Below, in pieces: positions 1 to 8,088 of a DNA stretch of 46,703 bases. The stretch's first letter is position 1, and each line of letters starts with the position of its first letter. The DNA comes from an uncultured Bacilli bacterium (GTDB taxonomy: Bacteria > Bacillota_I > Bacilli_A > RF39 > UBA660). The notes beneath the pieces were generated by a model. That model ran no database searches. It saw only the letters and a list, made by a program, of their open reading frames with translations, and was not told where the DNA came from. The position numbers and the translations under genes were made by a program. The stretch lies in the NCBI GenBank assembly GCA_944363935.1, contig CALVVT010000044.1, forward strand, positions 1-46,703, given 5' to 3'.

Positions 1-1
1 A

Positions 2-538
2 GGAAAAAATAAAACAGAAAAATTGTATTTTAGTCATTTTAATAAGCGAAATAGTGATTATAATTTAATAATTGCTAAAGGAAATGTTACTGACCCAGTT
101 AATATGGTTAGAGCTTTAATCATTGAAATAAATAAGCGAGGTCTTAATTTTGAACATGGAGATAAGGTTTATTGTGTATTTGATGCTGATGACAACAAAA
201 CAAAAGATAAACAAATTAAAGATGCTATAACAGTAGCTAAAAATTATGGAATTGAAATAATTATTTCTAATCCTTGTTTTGAAGAGTGGATACTTTGTCA
301 TTTTGAAAAAAGTACAGCTAAACTAACTAATAATGAGGCATATAATAAAGTAAAAAAATATATTAAAGATTATCATAAAAGTTATGATGTTTATCCTATT
401 TTAGTAGATAAAACTAGTATAGCATTTAAAAACGCTAAAATAAAAGAAAAATATCATATAAATCAAGGCCGAAATATTTATTTAACAACTTCTAATCCTT
501 CTTCCCTTGTATATAAAATAGTTGAAAATTTAAAGTAG
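2..538 (+). CDS. RloB-like TOPRIM-type protein, 5' truncated by window edge
   Basis: The frame is open to the left edge and begins inside G-K-N-K-T-E-K-L-Y-F, which matches the EGxxTE start of the RloB family; the true start lies outside the window. A DxD-like motif (VFDADDN) follows about 50 residues later, then NPCFEEWILCHFE, also typical of RloB. These acidic motifs suggest a TOPRIM-like metal-dependent nuclease. RloB proteins usually sit beside an AAA ATPase (RloA or relatives) and are associated with restriction or abortive-infection islands, so the ATPase is expected just upstream, out of view. A terminator follows directly, making this the last gene of its operon. The family call rests on motifs; the nuclease role is inferred from the family. 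Confidence 0.72.
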   Translation, partial: GKNKTEKLYFSHFNKRNSDYNLIIAKGNVTDPVNMVRALIIEINKRGLNFEHGDKVYCVFDADDNKTKDKQIKDAITVAKNYGIEIIISNPCFEEWILCHFEKSTAKLTNNEAYNKVKKYIKDYHKSYDVYPILVDKTSIAFKNAKIKEKYHINQGRNIYLTTSNPSSLVYKIVENLK

Positions 539-557
539 AGAAATCTACTTTTTTTTA
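533..557 (+). terminator. Rho-independent terminator of the RloB-like gene
   Basis: AAGTAG (533-538) pairs with CTACTT (545-550) across a 6-nt loop and is followed by a run of T. The left arm includes the stop codon region. Confidence 0.75.
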
Positions 558-572
558 CTTCATTTTTCATAA

Positions 573-607
573 TTCGACAAAATCCGACAATATAGTAGTT
601 ATATAAT
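573..607 (+). promoter_or_regulatory. Two Spo0A-box-like sites and a -10 element upstream of the KinB-like kinase
   Basis: TTCGACA at 573-579 is the exact reverse complement of the Spo0A box TGTCGAA. TCCGACA at 583-589 is one base off and lies 10 bp, one helical turn, downstream. A TATAAT follows at 602-607 with no good -35. This fits a promoter controlled by phosphorylated Spo0A. Binding is inferred; spo0A itself is not in the window. Confidence 0.5.
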
Positions 608-624
608 ATTTTTGAGGTGGTAAA

Positions 625-1854
625 ATGGAAGTTCTTTATTCTTTGTTTTTAAATTTAATGCATATTATGTTTCCAATATCTTTATATTTATTATATGTTC
701 TTTATAAAAAGACTTATGATAAAAAAGAAAATGATTTAGCTATTCTTTTAGTAATCGCATCAATATTATATATTACTTTAAAATTTAATACTTTAGTTTT
801 TACAAATATTCCATTTCTTATTATTAATCTAGGACTTATTATTGCTTATTTAAAACAAACTAAACTAGGAATTGTTTTTGCTAGTATTTTATGTATTAGT
901 TATTATACAAATTTTTATAGTAATTTTTTAATAATATTTATTTTAATTTATCTTTTATATTACTTTATATATTTAAAAGTTAAAAATATTTTTAAAGTAA
1001 CTTTAATTATAAGTATATTACAAACTATTTTAATTTATATATTATCGTTAATTACTAATGATATCAATTCATTTATTTTATTGTTTGAAATTATATTTAT
1101 TTCTGTTTATGTTTATATAATGATAACTATTATTATTTATATTATAAAAACATCAGAAAATATTTTAAAACTTCACATGTCATATAAAGAGTTAGAAAGA
1201 GAAAAACAAATAAAAAATAGATTATTTCAAATTACTCATGAAATTAAAAATCCAATAGCTGTTTGTAAAGGTTATTTAGATATGTTTGATGTTAATAATC
1301 CTAAGTGTGCGCGTGATTATATTCCAATTATGAGAGAAGAAATATCTAGAACTTTATATTTACTTGAAGATTTTTTAGCTATGAATAAAGTAAAAATTAA
1401 TAAAGATATAATCGATATTAATTTACTTCTTGAAGATATAATTAATCATTATTCACTTATTTTTGAAGAAAAAAATATTGATTTTGAAAATGATATAGAA
1501 GACGAAGAAATATATATTAATGGTGATTATAATAGGTTAACTCAAGTATTTTTAAATTTATTAAAAAATAGTGTTGAAGCTTTAAAAGATAAGGGGAAAA
1601 TAACTTTATCTTCAAAAGTTAAAAATGATAAAATTTATATTAAAATAAAAGATAATGGAGTAGGTATTGCTAAAGAAAATTTAAATAGATTAAAAGAACC
1701 TTTTTACACAACTAAAATTAGAGGTACTGGTCTTGGCGTTTCCCTTTCTAATGAAATCATTCTCGCCCATAATGGAAGTCTTACGTATGAATCAAAAGAA
1801 GGAGAATATACATTAGTTACTGTAATATTACCGATAAAAAAAGAGTTATCATAA
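625..1854 (+). CDS. KinB-like membrane sensor histidine kinase
   Basis: The N-terminal ~185 residues hold about six hydrophobic membrane segments with no obvious extracellular sensor domain. They are followed by a HisKA region with FQITHEIKNP (phospho-acceptor His205), an N box (QVFLNLLKNSVEAL), G1 box (DNGVGI), F-like segment (KEPFYTTK) and G2 box (GTGLGVSLS). This architecture matches the KinB/KinD sporulation kinases that feed the Spo0F/Spo0B/Spo0A phosphorelay. GAGGTGG lies 6 nt before the ATG. No response regulator is adjacent, as expected for an orphan phosphorelay kinase. Spo0A-box-like sites upstream suggest feedback. The kinase call is firm; the sporulation role is inferred from architecture and the presence of spore genes in the window. 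Confidence 0.85.
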   Translation: MEVLYSLFLNLMHIMFPISLYLLYVLYKKTYDKKENDLAILLVIASILYITLKFNTLVFTNIPFLIINLGLIIAYLKQTKLGIVFASILCISYYTNFYSNFLIIFILIYLLYYFIYLKVKNIFKVTLIISILQTILIYILSLITNDINSFILLFEIIFISVYVYIMITIIIYIIKTSENILKLHMSYKELEREKQIKNRLFQITHEIKNPIAVCKGYLDMFDVNNPKCARDYIPIMREEISRTLYLLEDFLAMNKVKINKDIIDINLLLEDIINHYSLIFEEKNIDFENDIEDEEIYINGDYNRLTQVFLNLLKNSVEALKDKGKITLSSKVKNDKIYIKIKDNGVGIAKENLNRLKEPFYTTKIRGTGLGVSLSNEIILAHNGSLTYESKEGEYTLVTVILPIKKELS

Positions 1855-1868
1855 TTTTGATAACCTTT
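1845..1868. terminator. Bidirectional terminator between convergent genes
   Basis: GTTATCA (1845-1851) and TGATAAC (1858-1864) form a hairpin with T-rich sequence on the right and A-rich on the left, so it can stop transcription of both the kinase and the convergent transglutaminase-like gene. Confidence 0.7.
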
Positions 1869-2810
1869 TTATTTAGCTTCAGGATAATAATTTTGTTTAA
1901 AATTATGACTACTTGTGTCTTGTTTTAACAATTCGTCAGTTGTTATTAAGAAAAATTTATGAAGAAGAAGATTAGATTTATCACTAGTTACTGGGTCATC
2001 CCAAGTTAAATCTAAATGAAGCCAAGTGCTATCAATATAAAGTAAATTCCAAATATGGTCGTTATTGGCAATTTTATAATTAGGGATATTTAACTGATCT
2101 AAAAATAATTTCATGGCATCACTATAACCACTACATAAAGCGTGACCTTCTAATAATGGGCCATTAGCTTTATGGGAATTATATTGGTAATCAGCTGTAC
2201 TACCTTTTTCGATATTTAAGGCTCTTTGTTCGTCATAAACAGAATGATTAATTATATAGTCATGGAAAGCTTTTATTTTATCTTTATCTGACATATTATC
2301 ATTAATAATTTCTTTTTTTATTTCTTCGATTTTGCTATTTATTTTATTTATATCTTCTTCACTATAAAGTTTTGTAATTTCGATATCTGTTTTACCATAG
2401 GTATTAGTAGTAATATATAATTTTTCATAACTATTATAAGGAGAGACCATATTATTAATTACGGAAAGTAGTTCTTGGTCTTTAGATATATTAGCTAAAT
2501 CATTACTACAATTTTTATAACTTACATCGCAGTAAAAAGTAAATTTAGTTTCCCCACTGTTTAAAACAGTATAAATAACATTTAAAATATCTTGCTTGTT
2601 TTTTACATGAAAATCATTTGTTGTTTGGACAAACTCAAAATCGTAATTAGTATGATACCCATTACTTTTAGGTTCATTTACTGTTTGATATTGAGCAATA
2701 TTACCCATTACAAATTTAACAACACCTTCTCTATTGATATAGCAAATTATTAATAAAGCAATTAAAGAAAAGGTTATAAGCCAACTTAAAATTTTTTTCA
2801 CTTTCATCAC
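1869..2810 (-). CDS. Membrane-anchored transglutaminase-like domain protein
   Basis: Residues ~8-25 form one hydrophobic anchor, so the body is probably outside the membrane. The C-terminal half has the transglutaminase-like triad layout: Cys226 in EGHALCSGYSDAM, His252 in NNDHIWNLLYID, and Asp267 in WLHLDLTWDDP. Such proteins act as cysteine peptidases or crosslinking enzymes on peptides or cell-wall proteins; the substrate here is unknown. The region between the anchor and the catalytic core (residues 50-170) has no motif I recognise. The start sits about 20 nt downstream of the rpsT terminator region, so it may have its own promoter or depend on read-through from rpsT. Confidence 0.8.
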   Translation of the reverse strand: MMKVKKILSWLITFSLIALLIICYINREGVVKFVMGNIAQYQTVNEPKSNGYHTNYDFEFVQTTNDFHVKNKQDILNVIYTVLNSGETKFTFYCDVSYKNCSNDLANISKDQELLSVINNMVSPYNSYEKLYITTNTYGKTDIEITKLYSEEDINKINSKIEEIKKEIINDNMSDKDKIKAFHDYIINHSVYDEQRALNIEKGSTADYQYNSHKANGPLLEGHALCSGYSDAMKLFLDQLNIPNYKIANNDHIWNLLYIDSTWLHLDLTWDDPVTSDKSNLLLHKFFLITTDELLKQDTSSHNFKQNYYPEAK

Positions 2811-2830
2811 CTAATTATATTTTACCACAA

Positions 2831-2862
2831 AAAAAAGTAAATTAGTCCATTTGATTTACTTT
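2831..2862 (-). terminator. rpsT terminator
   Basis: On the minus strand AAGTAAA (plus 2855-2861) pairs with TTTACTT (plus 2835-2841) followed by U residues. The stem overlaps the last codons and stop of rpsT. Confidence 0.6.
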
Positions 2863-3105
2863 TTTAGTTAATCTTGATTTTTTACGGGCTGCTGTGTTTT
2901 TAGCCACTACTTTTGCACTTACTGCTTTATCAATACGTTTAATTGCAGTTTTTAAATTACTACTAGCTTGTTCTTTATCTTTGTTAGCAATACTTTTTTC
3001 AACATTTTTACAAGCTGTTTTCATGCTCGCACTATAAGAATTATTACGTTCTTGTTTCTTTGCATTTACCAAAACTCTTTTTTCGGCATTTTTCATATTG
3101 GCCAT
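2842..3105 (-). CDS. rpsT: 30S ribosomal protein S20
   Basis: The product is small, Lys/Ala-rich and starts MANMKNAEKRVLVNAKKQERN, with SNLKTAIKRIDKAV and NTAARKKSRLTKKVNQ near the end, as in S20. I chose the ATG at 3105 because GGGAGGTG lies directly upstream at normal spacing; the GTG at 3114 is inside that Shine-Dalgarno sequence. S20 binds 16S rRNA early in 30S assembly. It is divergent from gpr, the same neighbourhood as in Bacillus subtilis. Confidence 0.95.
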   Translation of the reverse strand: MANMKNAEKRVLVNAKKQERNNSYSASMKTACKNVEKSIANKDKEQASSNLKTAIKRIDKAVSAKVVAKNTAARKKSRLTKKVNQMD

Positions 3106-3207
3106 AATTTTCACCTCCCAGCCATCAGTAAATATATTTTAGCAAAAAAAACAAGAAAATGCAAATAAAATTAGTTATTTTTGGCAAAATATTTATGGGT
3201 GATTAAA

Positions 3208-4197
3208 ATGAGTCATGAAATTGATTTAAAAAATTATGAAGTTTATACTGATTTAGCTATTGAACTTGTAAAAAAAGAAGTTAAAAAAAATGATTATGAA
3301 GATGTTAAAGTAACTAGTATTGATTTAACTGAAAAAGAAGCTTTAGAGATAAATAAAAAGGAAGGAACTTATGTAACTATTGAGTTTGAAGATATAACTG
3401 ATATAGATAATTTTACTAAAGTCAAAAAAGTGTTTATTAAAGAGTTAAAAAAACTATTAGAAAAATTTAAAAGTGATTTATATTTAATAATTGGATTAGG
3501 TAACCGTAAAACTGCTCCTGATGCCCTAGGACCTAATGTAATTGATAATGTTTTAGTTACCAATCATTTAGCTTTATATGGTAGTTTAGAGGAAGGTTTT
3601 AAAAGAGTTTCAGCTCTCGCACCTGGTGTAACTGGTGAAACAGGAATCGAAACAAGCGATTTAATTAAAAGTTTAGTCGATAAATTAAAACCTAGCTGTT
3701 TAATTGTTATTGATGCTTTAGCTAGTAGTTCAATTGAAAGACTTAATAAAACTATTCAAATGACTGATTCGGGGATTAATCCTGGTAGTGGTATTGGTAA
3801 CAAAAGAAAAGAAATTAGTAAAGATACTTTAAATGTTCCGGTTATTGCTTTAGGGGTACCAACTGTTGTTGGGGCTCCGGCTATTGTTAGTGATACGATT
3901 AATTATATGTATAAGCATTTCGCATATTCTAAAGCTAATATTAATAATCCAGTAAATAAACTTAAGTTAAATGTTAATTATTTAAAGGAGAATATTAAAA
4001 TTGATTTAAACGATAAAAAACATTTATTTGGAATTATTGGTTCTTTAAACGAAAACGATATTAAAAATTTAATTTATGAAGTATTAAATCCTATTGGTTA
4101 TAATTTAATGGTTACGCCTAAAGAAGAAGATTTTATTGTGGAAAAGCTAGGAAAATTAATAGGAGAAGGAATAAATGATACGTTACATGAAAAATAA
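3208..4197 (+). CDS. gpr: Germination protease (GPR endopeptidase)
   Basis: The protein contains IIGLGNRKTAPDALGP, APGVTGETGIETSD, VIDALAS, TDSGINPGSGIGNKR and IALGVPTVVGAPAIV, diagnostic of GPR, the protease that degrades small acid-soluble spore proteins at germination. Near the N-terminus NYEVYTDLAIE resembles the SASP cleavage site, as expected for the auto-processing site of the GPR zymogen, leaving a ~15-residue propeptide. The start is set at the ATG at 3208 behind GGGTGA; an upstream TTG at 3181 has no Shine-Dalgarno site. The rpsT-gpr neighbourhood matches B. subtilis, but spoIIP, which follows gpr there, is replaced here by a surface-protein gene. Confidence 0.95.
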   Translation: MSHEIDLKNYEVYTDLAIELVKKEVKKNDYEDVKVTSIDLTEKEALEINKKEGTYVTIEFEDITDIDNFTKVKKVFIKELKKLLEKFKSDLYLIIGLGNRKTAPDALGPNVIDNVLVTNHLALYGSLEEGFKRVSALAPGVTGETGIETSDLIKSLVDKLKPSCLIVIDALASSSIERLNKTIQMTDSGINPGSGIGNKRKEISKDTLNVPVIALGVPTVVGAPAIVSDTINYMYKHFAYSKANINNPVNKLKLNVNYLKENIKIDLNDKKHLFGIIGSLNENDIKNLIYEVLNPIGYNLMVTPKEEDFIVEKLGKLIGEGINDTLHEK

Positions 4198-4202
4198 AAA
4201 GT

Positions 4203-4217
4203 ACGCGAATCGCGTAA
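4203..4217. repeat. 15-nt GC-rich palindromic motif, copy 1
   Basis: ACGCGAATCGCGTAA stands out in AT-rich DNA and contains the dyad ACGCG-AAT-CGCGT. The identical 15 nt recur at 22621-22635, also just after a plus-strand gene. I found no other copy in the window. Confidence 0.6.
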
Positions 4218-4278
4218 AATGAACACAAGTTAAATTTTATAGTTTAAAATAGTATCAGAAAGTAGAGGTATCTAAAAA

Positions 4279-7200
4279 ATGTATAGAGAAAAACGGCGGA
4301 ACAAGATTATTATATTTATTTTAACAGGTATTTTATGTTTAATGGGGGTCGGTTATGCGGCTTTTAAAACCAGTATTAATATAACGGGGACAACCGATAT
4401 TAGTAGTACTTGGGATATAAAAATAATAAGTGCGGACGTAACTGATACAAATGGAACGGGAGAAAATGTTAAAAACACTTATAATGATTTAAGTGCGAGT
4501 TTAGAAGCTAATTTATATGAAAAAGGAGATTATGTAGAATATAGTATTATAGTAGAAAACAAAGGAACATTTGATGCGAAATTAGAAACTATTGGTATTA
4601 CTAATAGTAACAATGAAGCTGTTAAAATAACCAGTTCAGGTTTAACTAAAGGACAAACACTTTATAAAAATACAACAGCTACTTTAAAAGTAAAAATAGA
4701 ATATAATTCTTCCTATGAAGGAGATGCATCAGGAACTAGTGGAGAAGCTAAAATAGATTTAGATTTTGTTCAAAATAGTGGCGGAACAATAGAACCAGAA
4801 AAGAATCATTTAGTAACATATGATTATAGTATTAATGAAGGAACTAGTACTAATGCCGAAAACGAATATATAAATGAAGGAGAAAGTATTAATTTAAGTT
4901 ATACAGCAACTAAAGAAGGATATGAGTTTGTGGGATGGAATACGAATAAAGATGCAATTGAAGGACTTACAGAACTTACAATGGGAACTAGTGATATAAC
5001 TTTATATGCGATATTTAAAAAGCCCGATACAACTCCACCGATAATTGAAAATGTCAGTACTAGTTCAACAACTAATAGTATAACAGTAGTAGTAACAGCC
5101 AGTGACGAAGAAAGTGGAATAAGTAAATACGAATATAAAATAAATGATAATGAGTGGGTAGATAATGGAACTAGTAATACTTATACTTTTACAGGACTTA
5201 CTCAAAATACAGGATATGAGATAAGTGTTAGAGTCACTAATGGAGTAGATTTAACAGCTGAAGAAGAAGTAAGTGAAAGTATAAAACTTACAAATAATGT
5301 TGTAACAACTGGAGATGGCCTATATAAAGACAGTACTGAAGAAGGACGATATATTTATAAGGGCGCAAGCCCTAATAATTATGTAAGTTTTAATAATGAA
5401 TTATGGCGAATTATTTCTATTGAAACTGATGGAACAATGAAAATAGCAAATACTAAAGGTTTAAGTGAAAGAGCTTTTGATACTTCAGGAAATAGAAGTA
5501 GTACTTATTGTAATAATTCTAGTAATGGATGTAATGCTTGGGGAAGTAGCAGTACAACATATGATAAAGATAAAAATAAAGTCACAGCAATAAGTGATAC
5601 ATATTCTAGTTCAAGTACATATGCTTTACCAAGTAAAGAAGCAAGTTTAAATACTTATTTAAATGGTGATTATTATAATAGTTTAACTAGTGTAGCTCAA
5701 AATCAAATAGATAATCATTATTTTAATGTAGGAACAGTATCAGCATCAAGTAGCAATACTTTAGAGACTGATATGCTTGAAGAAGGAAAATATAAATGGC
5801 TTGGTAAAATAGGCTTATTAAATATAACAGATTATGTAAAAGCTAGTACAAATAGTGTTTGTGATAGTATATATGATTATGGTTCTAATACAAGTTGTTA
5901 TAATAATAGTAATAATCATAATTGGCTTTCAGTAACGAAAGCTAGTTATCCAAGATATATAAATGGAAGTTCTGGAAGTAGATATAATATATGGGGATTA
6001 AATCATACTTCATATAATATAGGAAGAAATGGAACAGCGTCAGCTAATAATTATGGTATATTACCAGCATTATATTTGAAAAATAGTGTAAGTATAGTAA
6101 GTGGAAAAGGAACAAGCACAGAACCTTATAATTTAGGGACAGGAGTAAGTACAAGTGTATTAGATGTTCCAACTTTTAGTGAAGAAAGAATCAATAATGG
6201 AATAACAGTTACTATAACTTACCCCGAAGGAGAAGGATTAACATATGAATATCAAAAAGATAGTGGAGAATGGCAAACAGCGACCCAAAATCAAGAAGTA
6301 GAGTTTACTGAAAATGGAACTTTAGTAGCCAGAGTAAGTGATGGAATTAATGAAGTAAATACAAGCACTTATACAGTAGAAATTGGGGCGTCTTTTGGTG
6401 GAGTAAATATTCCGCTTGTAGAAACAGGTGATGGATTATATAGAGATTTGTATGAAGAAAATGTTTACATATATCGAGGAAGTAACCCCAATAATTATGT
6501 AACATTTAATGGAGAAAGTTGGAGAATAATTAGTGTCAATACTTTAAATAATACTATAAAAATAATTAAAACGGAATTTATTGATAGTGAAAAAGTTTAT
6601 GATGGTTATCTTAATAGATCATCTGAATATTGTGATTATCCAACTTGGGGATGTAATATTTGGGGAAGTAGTAGCACATTATATGATGTAAATATGCATC
6701 CAATAACAGAGTTGGCGCGCGAAGTAAATGGAACAAAATATGCGTTACCAAGTAAAGAAGCAGAGTTAAATACATACTTAAATACCACATATTATAATGG
6801 ATTAAATGAGGTAGCAAGGAGTATGATAAAAGAAGATGCAGTGTATAAAGTAGGAGTATTAGATTATGGTGATGCAAGTATGAATCAAGATATAGAGCAA
6901 GTAAATGCAGTGAAATGGCTTGGTAAAGTTGCTTTAATTGATGTTACTGAATACGCGAGAGCCAGCACTAATAGTGCTTGCTCGAGAGTTAATAGTTATA
7001 ATGCGAACTTTGATTGCTATAATGATATACAAAATTGGATGTTTAATAATACTAGTTGGTGGACTATAACTCCTATTTCTAGTGATTCTACTAGTTATGT
7101 AAGACGAGTTGGATCTTTAAGTACAAGTACTGGGTCGTATCAGCCTTTGGGGTCTTCCCGAGTTAATGATACATTTAATAATACTCGTCCTGTAGTAACA

Positions 7201-7293
7201 TTATCTCCTGATGTTAAAATAACATCGGGTAATGGAAGTTCTAGATCACCGTATATGATCACTATAATAAATTTACATTATTTTTACATATAA
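4279..7293 (+). CDS. Large SipW-type surface protein with duplicated DUF6273-like domains
   Basis: The N-terminus has a basic stretch, a hydrophobic segment and MGVGYAAF, the signature of SipW-dependent signal peptides (TasA/camelysin group), followed by a beta-rich TasA-like domain to about residue 165. Residues ~171-247 resemble a Listeria-Bacteroides (InlB-type) repeat ending in TLYAIFKK. Residues ~248-335 form an Ig/FN3-like domain beginning DTTPPIIENVSTSS. Two copies of a ~280-residue domain follow, at ~340-620 and ~713-1000, separated by another Ig-like domain. Each begins TGDGLYxD..E...YIY and includes NNYVxFN-E-WRIIS; the second closes with RPVVTLS. I compare them to DUF6273 with moderate certainty. 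The gene is a likely client of the SipW-like peptidase at 20.3 kb. The C-terminal tail (ITIINLHYFYI) differs from the short PY-x-L ending of the homologue at 14.26 kb and may reflect drift or a frameshift. Confidence 0.75.
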   Translation: MYREKRRNKIIIFILTGILCLMGVGYAAFKTSINITGTTDISSTWDIKIISADVTDTNGTGENVKNTYNDLSASLEANLYEKGDYVEYSIIVENKGTFDAKLETIGITNSNNEAVKITSSGLTKGQTLYKNTTATLKVKIEYNSSYEGDASGTSGEAKIDLDFVQNSGGTIEPEKNHLVTYDYSINEGTSTNAENEYINEGESINLSYTATKEGYEFVGWNTNKDAIEGLTELTMGTSDITLYAIFKKPDTTPPIIENVSTSSTTNSITVVVTASDEESGISKYEYKINDNEWVDNGTSNTYTFTGLTQNTGYEISVRVTNGVDLTAEEEVSESIKLTNNVVTTGDGLYKDSTEEGRYIYKGASPNNYVSFNNELWRIISIETDGTMKIANTKGLSERAFDTSGNRSSTYCNNSSNGCNAWGSSSTTYDKDKNKVTAISDTYSSSSTYALPSKEASLNTYLNGDYYNSLTSVAQNQIDNHYFNVGTVSASSSNTLETDMLEEGKYKWLGKIGLLNITDYVKASTNSVCDSIYDYGSNTSCYNNSNNHNWLSVTKASYPRYINGSSGSRYNIWGLNHTSYNIGRNGTASANNYGILPALYLKNSVSIVSGKGTSTEPYNLGTGVSTSVLDVPTFSEERINNGITVTITYPEGEGLTYEYQKDSGEWQTATQNQEVEFTENGTLVARVSDGINEVNTSTYTVEIGASFGGVNIPLVETGDGLYRDLYEENVYIYRGSNPNNYVTFNGESWRIISVNTLNNTIKIIKTEFIDSEKVYDGYLNRSSEYCDYPTWGCNIWGSSSTLYDVNMHPITELAREVNGTKYALPSKEAELNTYLNTTYYNGLNEVARSMIKEDAVYKVGVLDYGDASMNQDIEQVNAVKWLGKVALIDVTEYARASTNSACSRVNSYNANFDCYNDIQNWMFNNTSWWTITPISSDSTSYVRRVGSLSTSTGSYQPLGSSRVNDTFNNTRPVVTLSPDVKITSGNGSSRSPYMITIINLHYFYI

Positions 7294-7362
7294 AAAAACA
7301 TAAATCTTTATTTTTAATTTAATTTTTGCTATAATTAGATTAAGAATAGGAGGGATTTAACA

Positions 7363-7878
7363 ATGAATGAAAATAAAGACGAATTGTTAAATAATACAAA
7401 TAATAATGATAATAATAATTTAAATTATAGTTTTGATTTTTCAGGTCAAGTACAAAGTACTCCAGCACCTGAACCAGCAGCTACAGAAGCTCCGGCACCA
7501 ACTATGGAACCTACACCTGCATTTTCTGAACCTGTTCAGCCAGAAGTTACGAGTGTTCCAGTAGAAACTCCGGTAGAGCCAGAACCAGCGCCAACAATGT
7601 CAGCTCCAGAAGAAACACAAGTAACTGTTATGCCTGAAGTTCAAACTCCGGTAGAGGCTGCTCAAACACCAGTAGAACCTGTTGTTAATAATGCTGAAAT
7701 TCCGGTAGAACAGAATGCTTCAGTACCTGAACAAACAGTAAATAATGAAACTACTACTGAACAAAATACTGAACCAGAAAAAGATAAAAAAAGTACAATT
7801 TTCTTTATTGTTTTATTATTTATTGTTATTGTTGCTTTTATAGTAGCATTACCATTTATTTGGTCGCAATTACAATAA
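7363..7878 (+). CDS. Pro/Glu/Thr/Val-rich protein with C-terminal membrane anchor
   Basis: The protein starts with an Asn/Asp-rich segment, followed by about 100 residues of low-complexity Pro, Glu, Thr, Ala and Val with short PVE/APEP-type units. A single hydrophobic helix at the C-terminus (IFFIVLLFIVIVAFIV) is preceded by KDKK. With no N-terminal signal it is predicted to be a tail-anchored protein whose disordered part faces the cytoplasm. No domain is recognisable and no function can be assigned. The start has a strong AGGAGGG site, a TATAAT lies at 7330-7335, and a hairpin terminator follows, so it appears to be transcribed alone. Confidence 0.75.
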   Translation: MNENKDELLNNTNNNDNNNLNYSFDFSGQVQSTPAPEPAATEAPAPTMEPTPAFSEPVQPEVTSVPVETPVEPEPAPTMSAPEETQVTVMPEVQTPVEAAQTPVEPVVNNAEIPVEQNASVPEQTVNNETTTEQNTEPEKDKKSTIFFIVLLFIVIVAFIVALPFIWSQLQ

Positions 7879-7880
7879 TT

Positions 7881-7900
7881 AACCGCAAATGCGGTTTTTT
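7881..7900 (+). terminator. Rho-independent terminator
   Basis: AACCGC, loop AAAT, GCGGTT, then T residues, immediately after the Pro-rich gene. Confidence 0.85.
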
Positions 7901-7922
7901 CTAAAAAAAGTTATATAAAAGC

Positions 7923-7951
7923 TTGACAAACATATAATAAAAATGTATATT
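7923..7951 (+). promoter_or_regulatory. Promoter of the infC-rpmI-rplT operon
   Basis: TTGACA (7923-7928), 17-nt spacer, TATATT (7946-7951): a near-consensus vegetative promoter. Confidence 0.85.
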
Positions 7952-7957
7952 ATTAGA

Positions 7958-8073
7958 GAAAACGAAAGAGGAAAGCAGAAGTATCCACTTCTCACCTGAT
8001 TACTTTAAGGTAATAGGTAAATGCCTAGGTGATATACTATAGCATAAGTGGATACATTTGTATCCACTTTTTT
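7958..8073 (+). promoter_or_regulatory. L20-type leader: transcription attenuator of the infC operon
   Basis: The 5' leader carries GTATCCACTT at 7981-7990. This can pair with AAGTGGATAC (8046-8055), which otherwise pairs with GTATCCACTT at 8060-8069 to form a perfect 10-bp terminator stem followed by T4. Two identical competing partners give mutually exclusive antiterminator and terminator folds. The layout and sequence (GCAGAAGTATCCACTTCTCACC) match the Firmicutes L20 leader, in which excess L20 binds and favours termination. Confidence 0.88.
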
Positions 8074-8088
8074 ATGGAGGTGTCTGGT

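Noticed and set aside
3181-3207. Upstream TTG start for gpr
   Set aside because: No Shine-Dalgarno site precedes it; GGGTGA serves the ATG at 3208.
8029-8088. N-terminal extension of IF-3 from the 8029 start
   Set aside because: The extra codons lie within the attenuator hairpin and have no ribosome-binding site.
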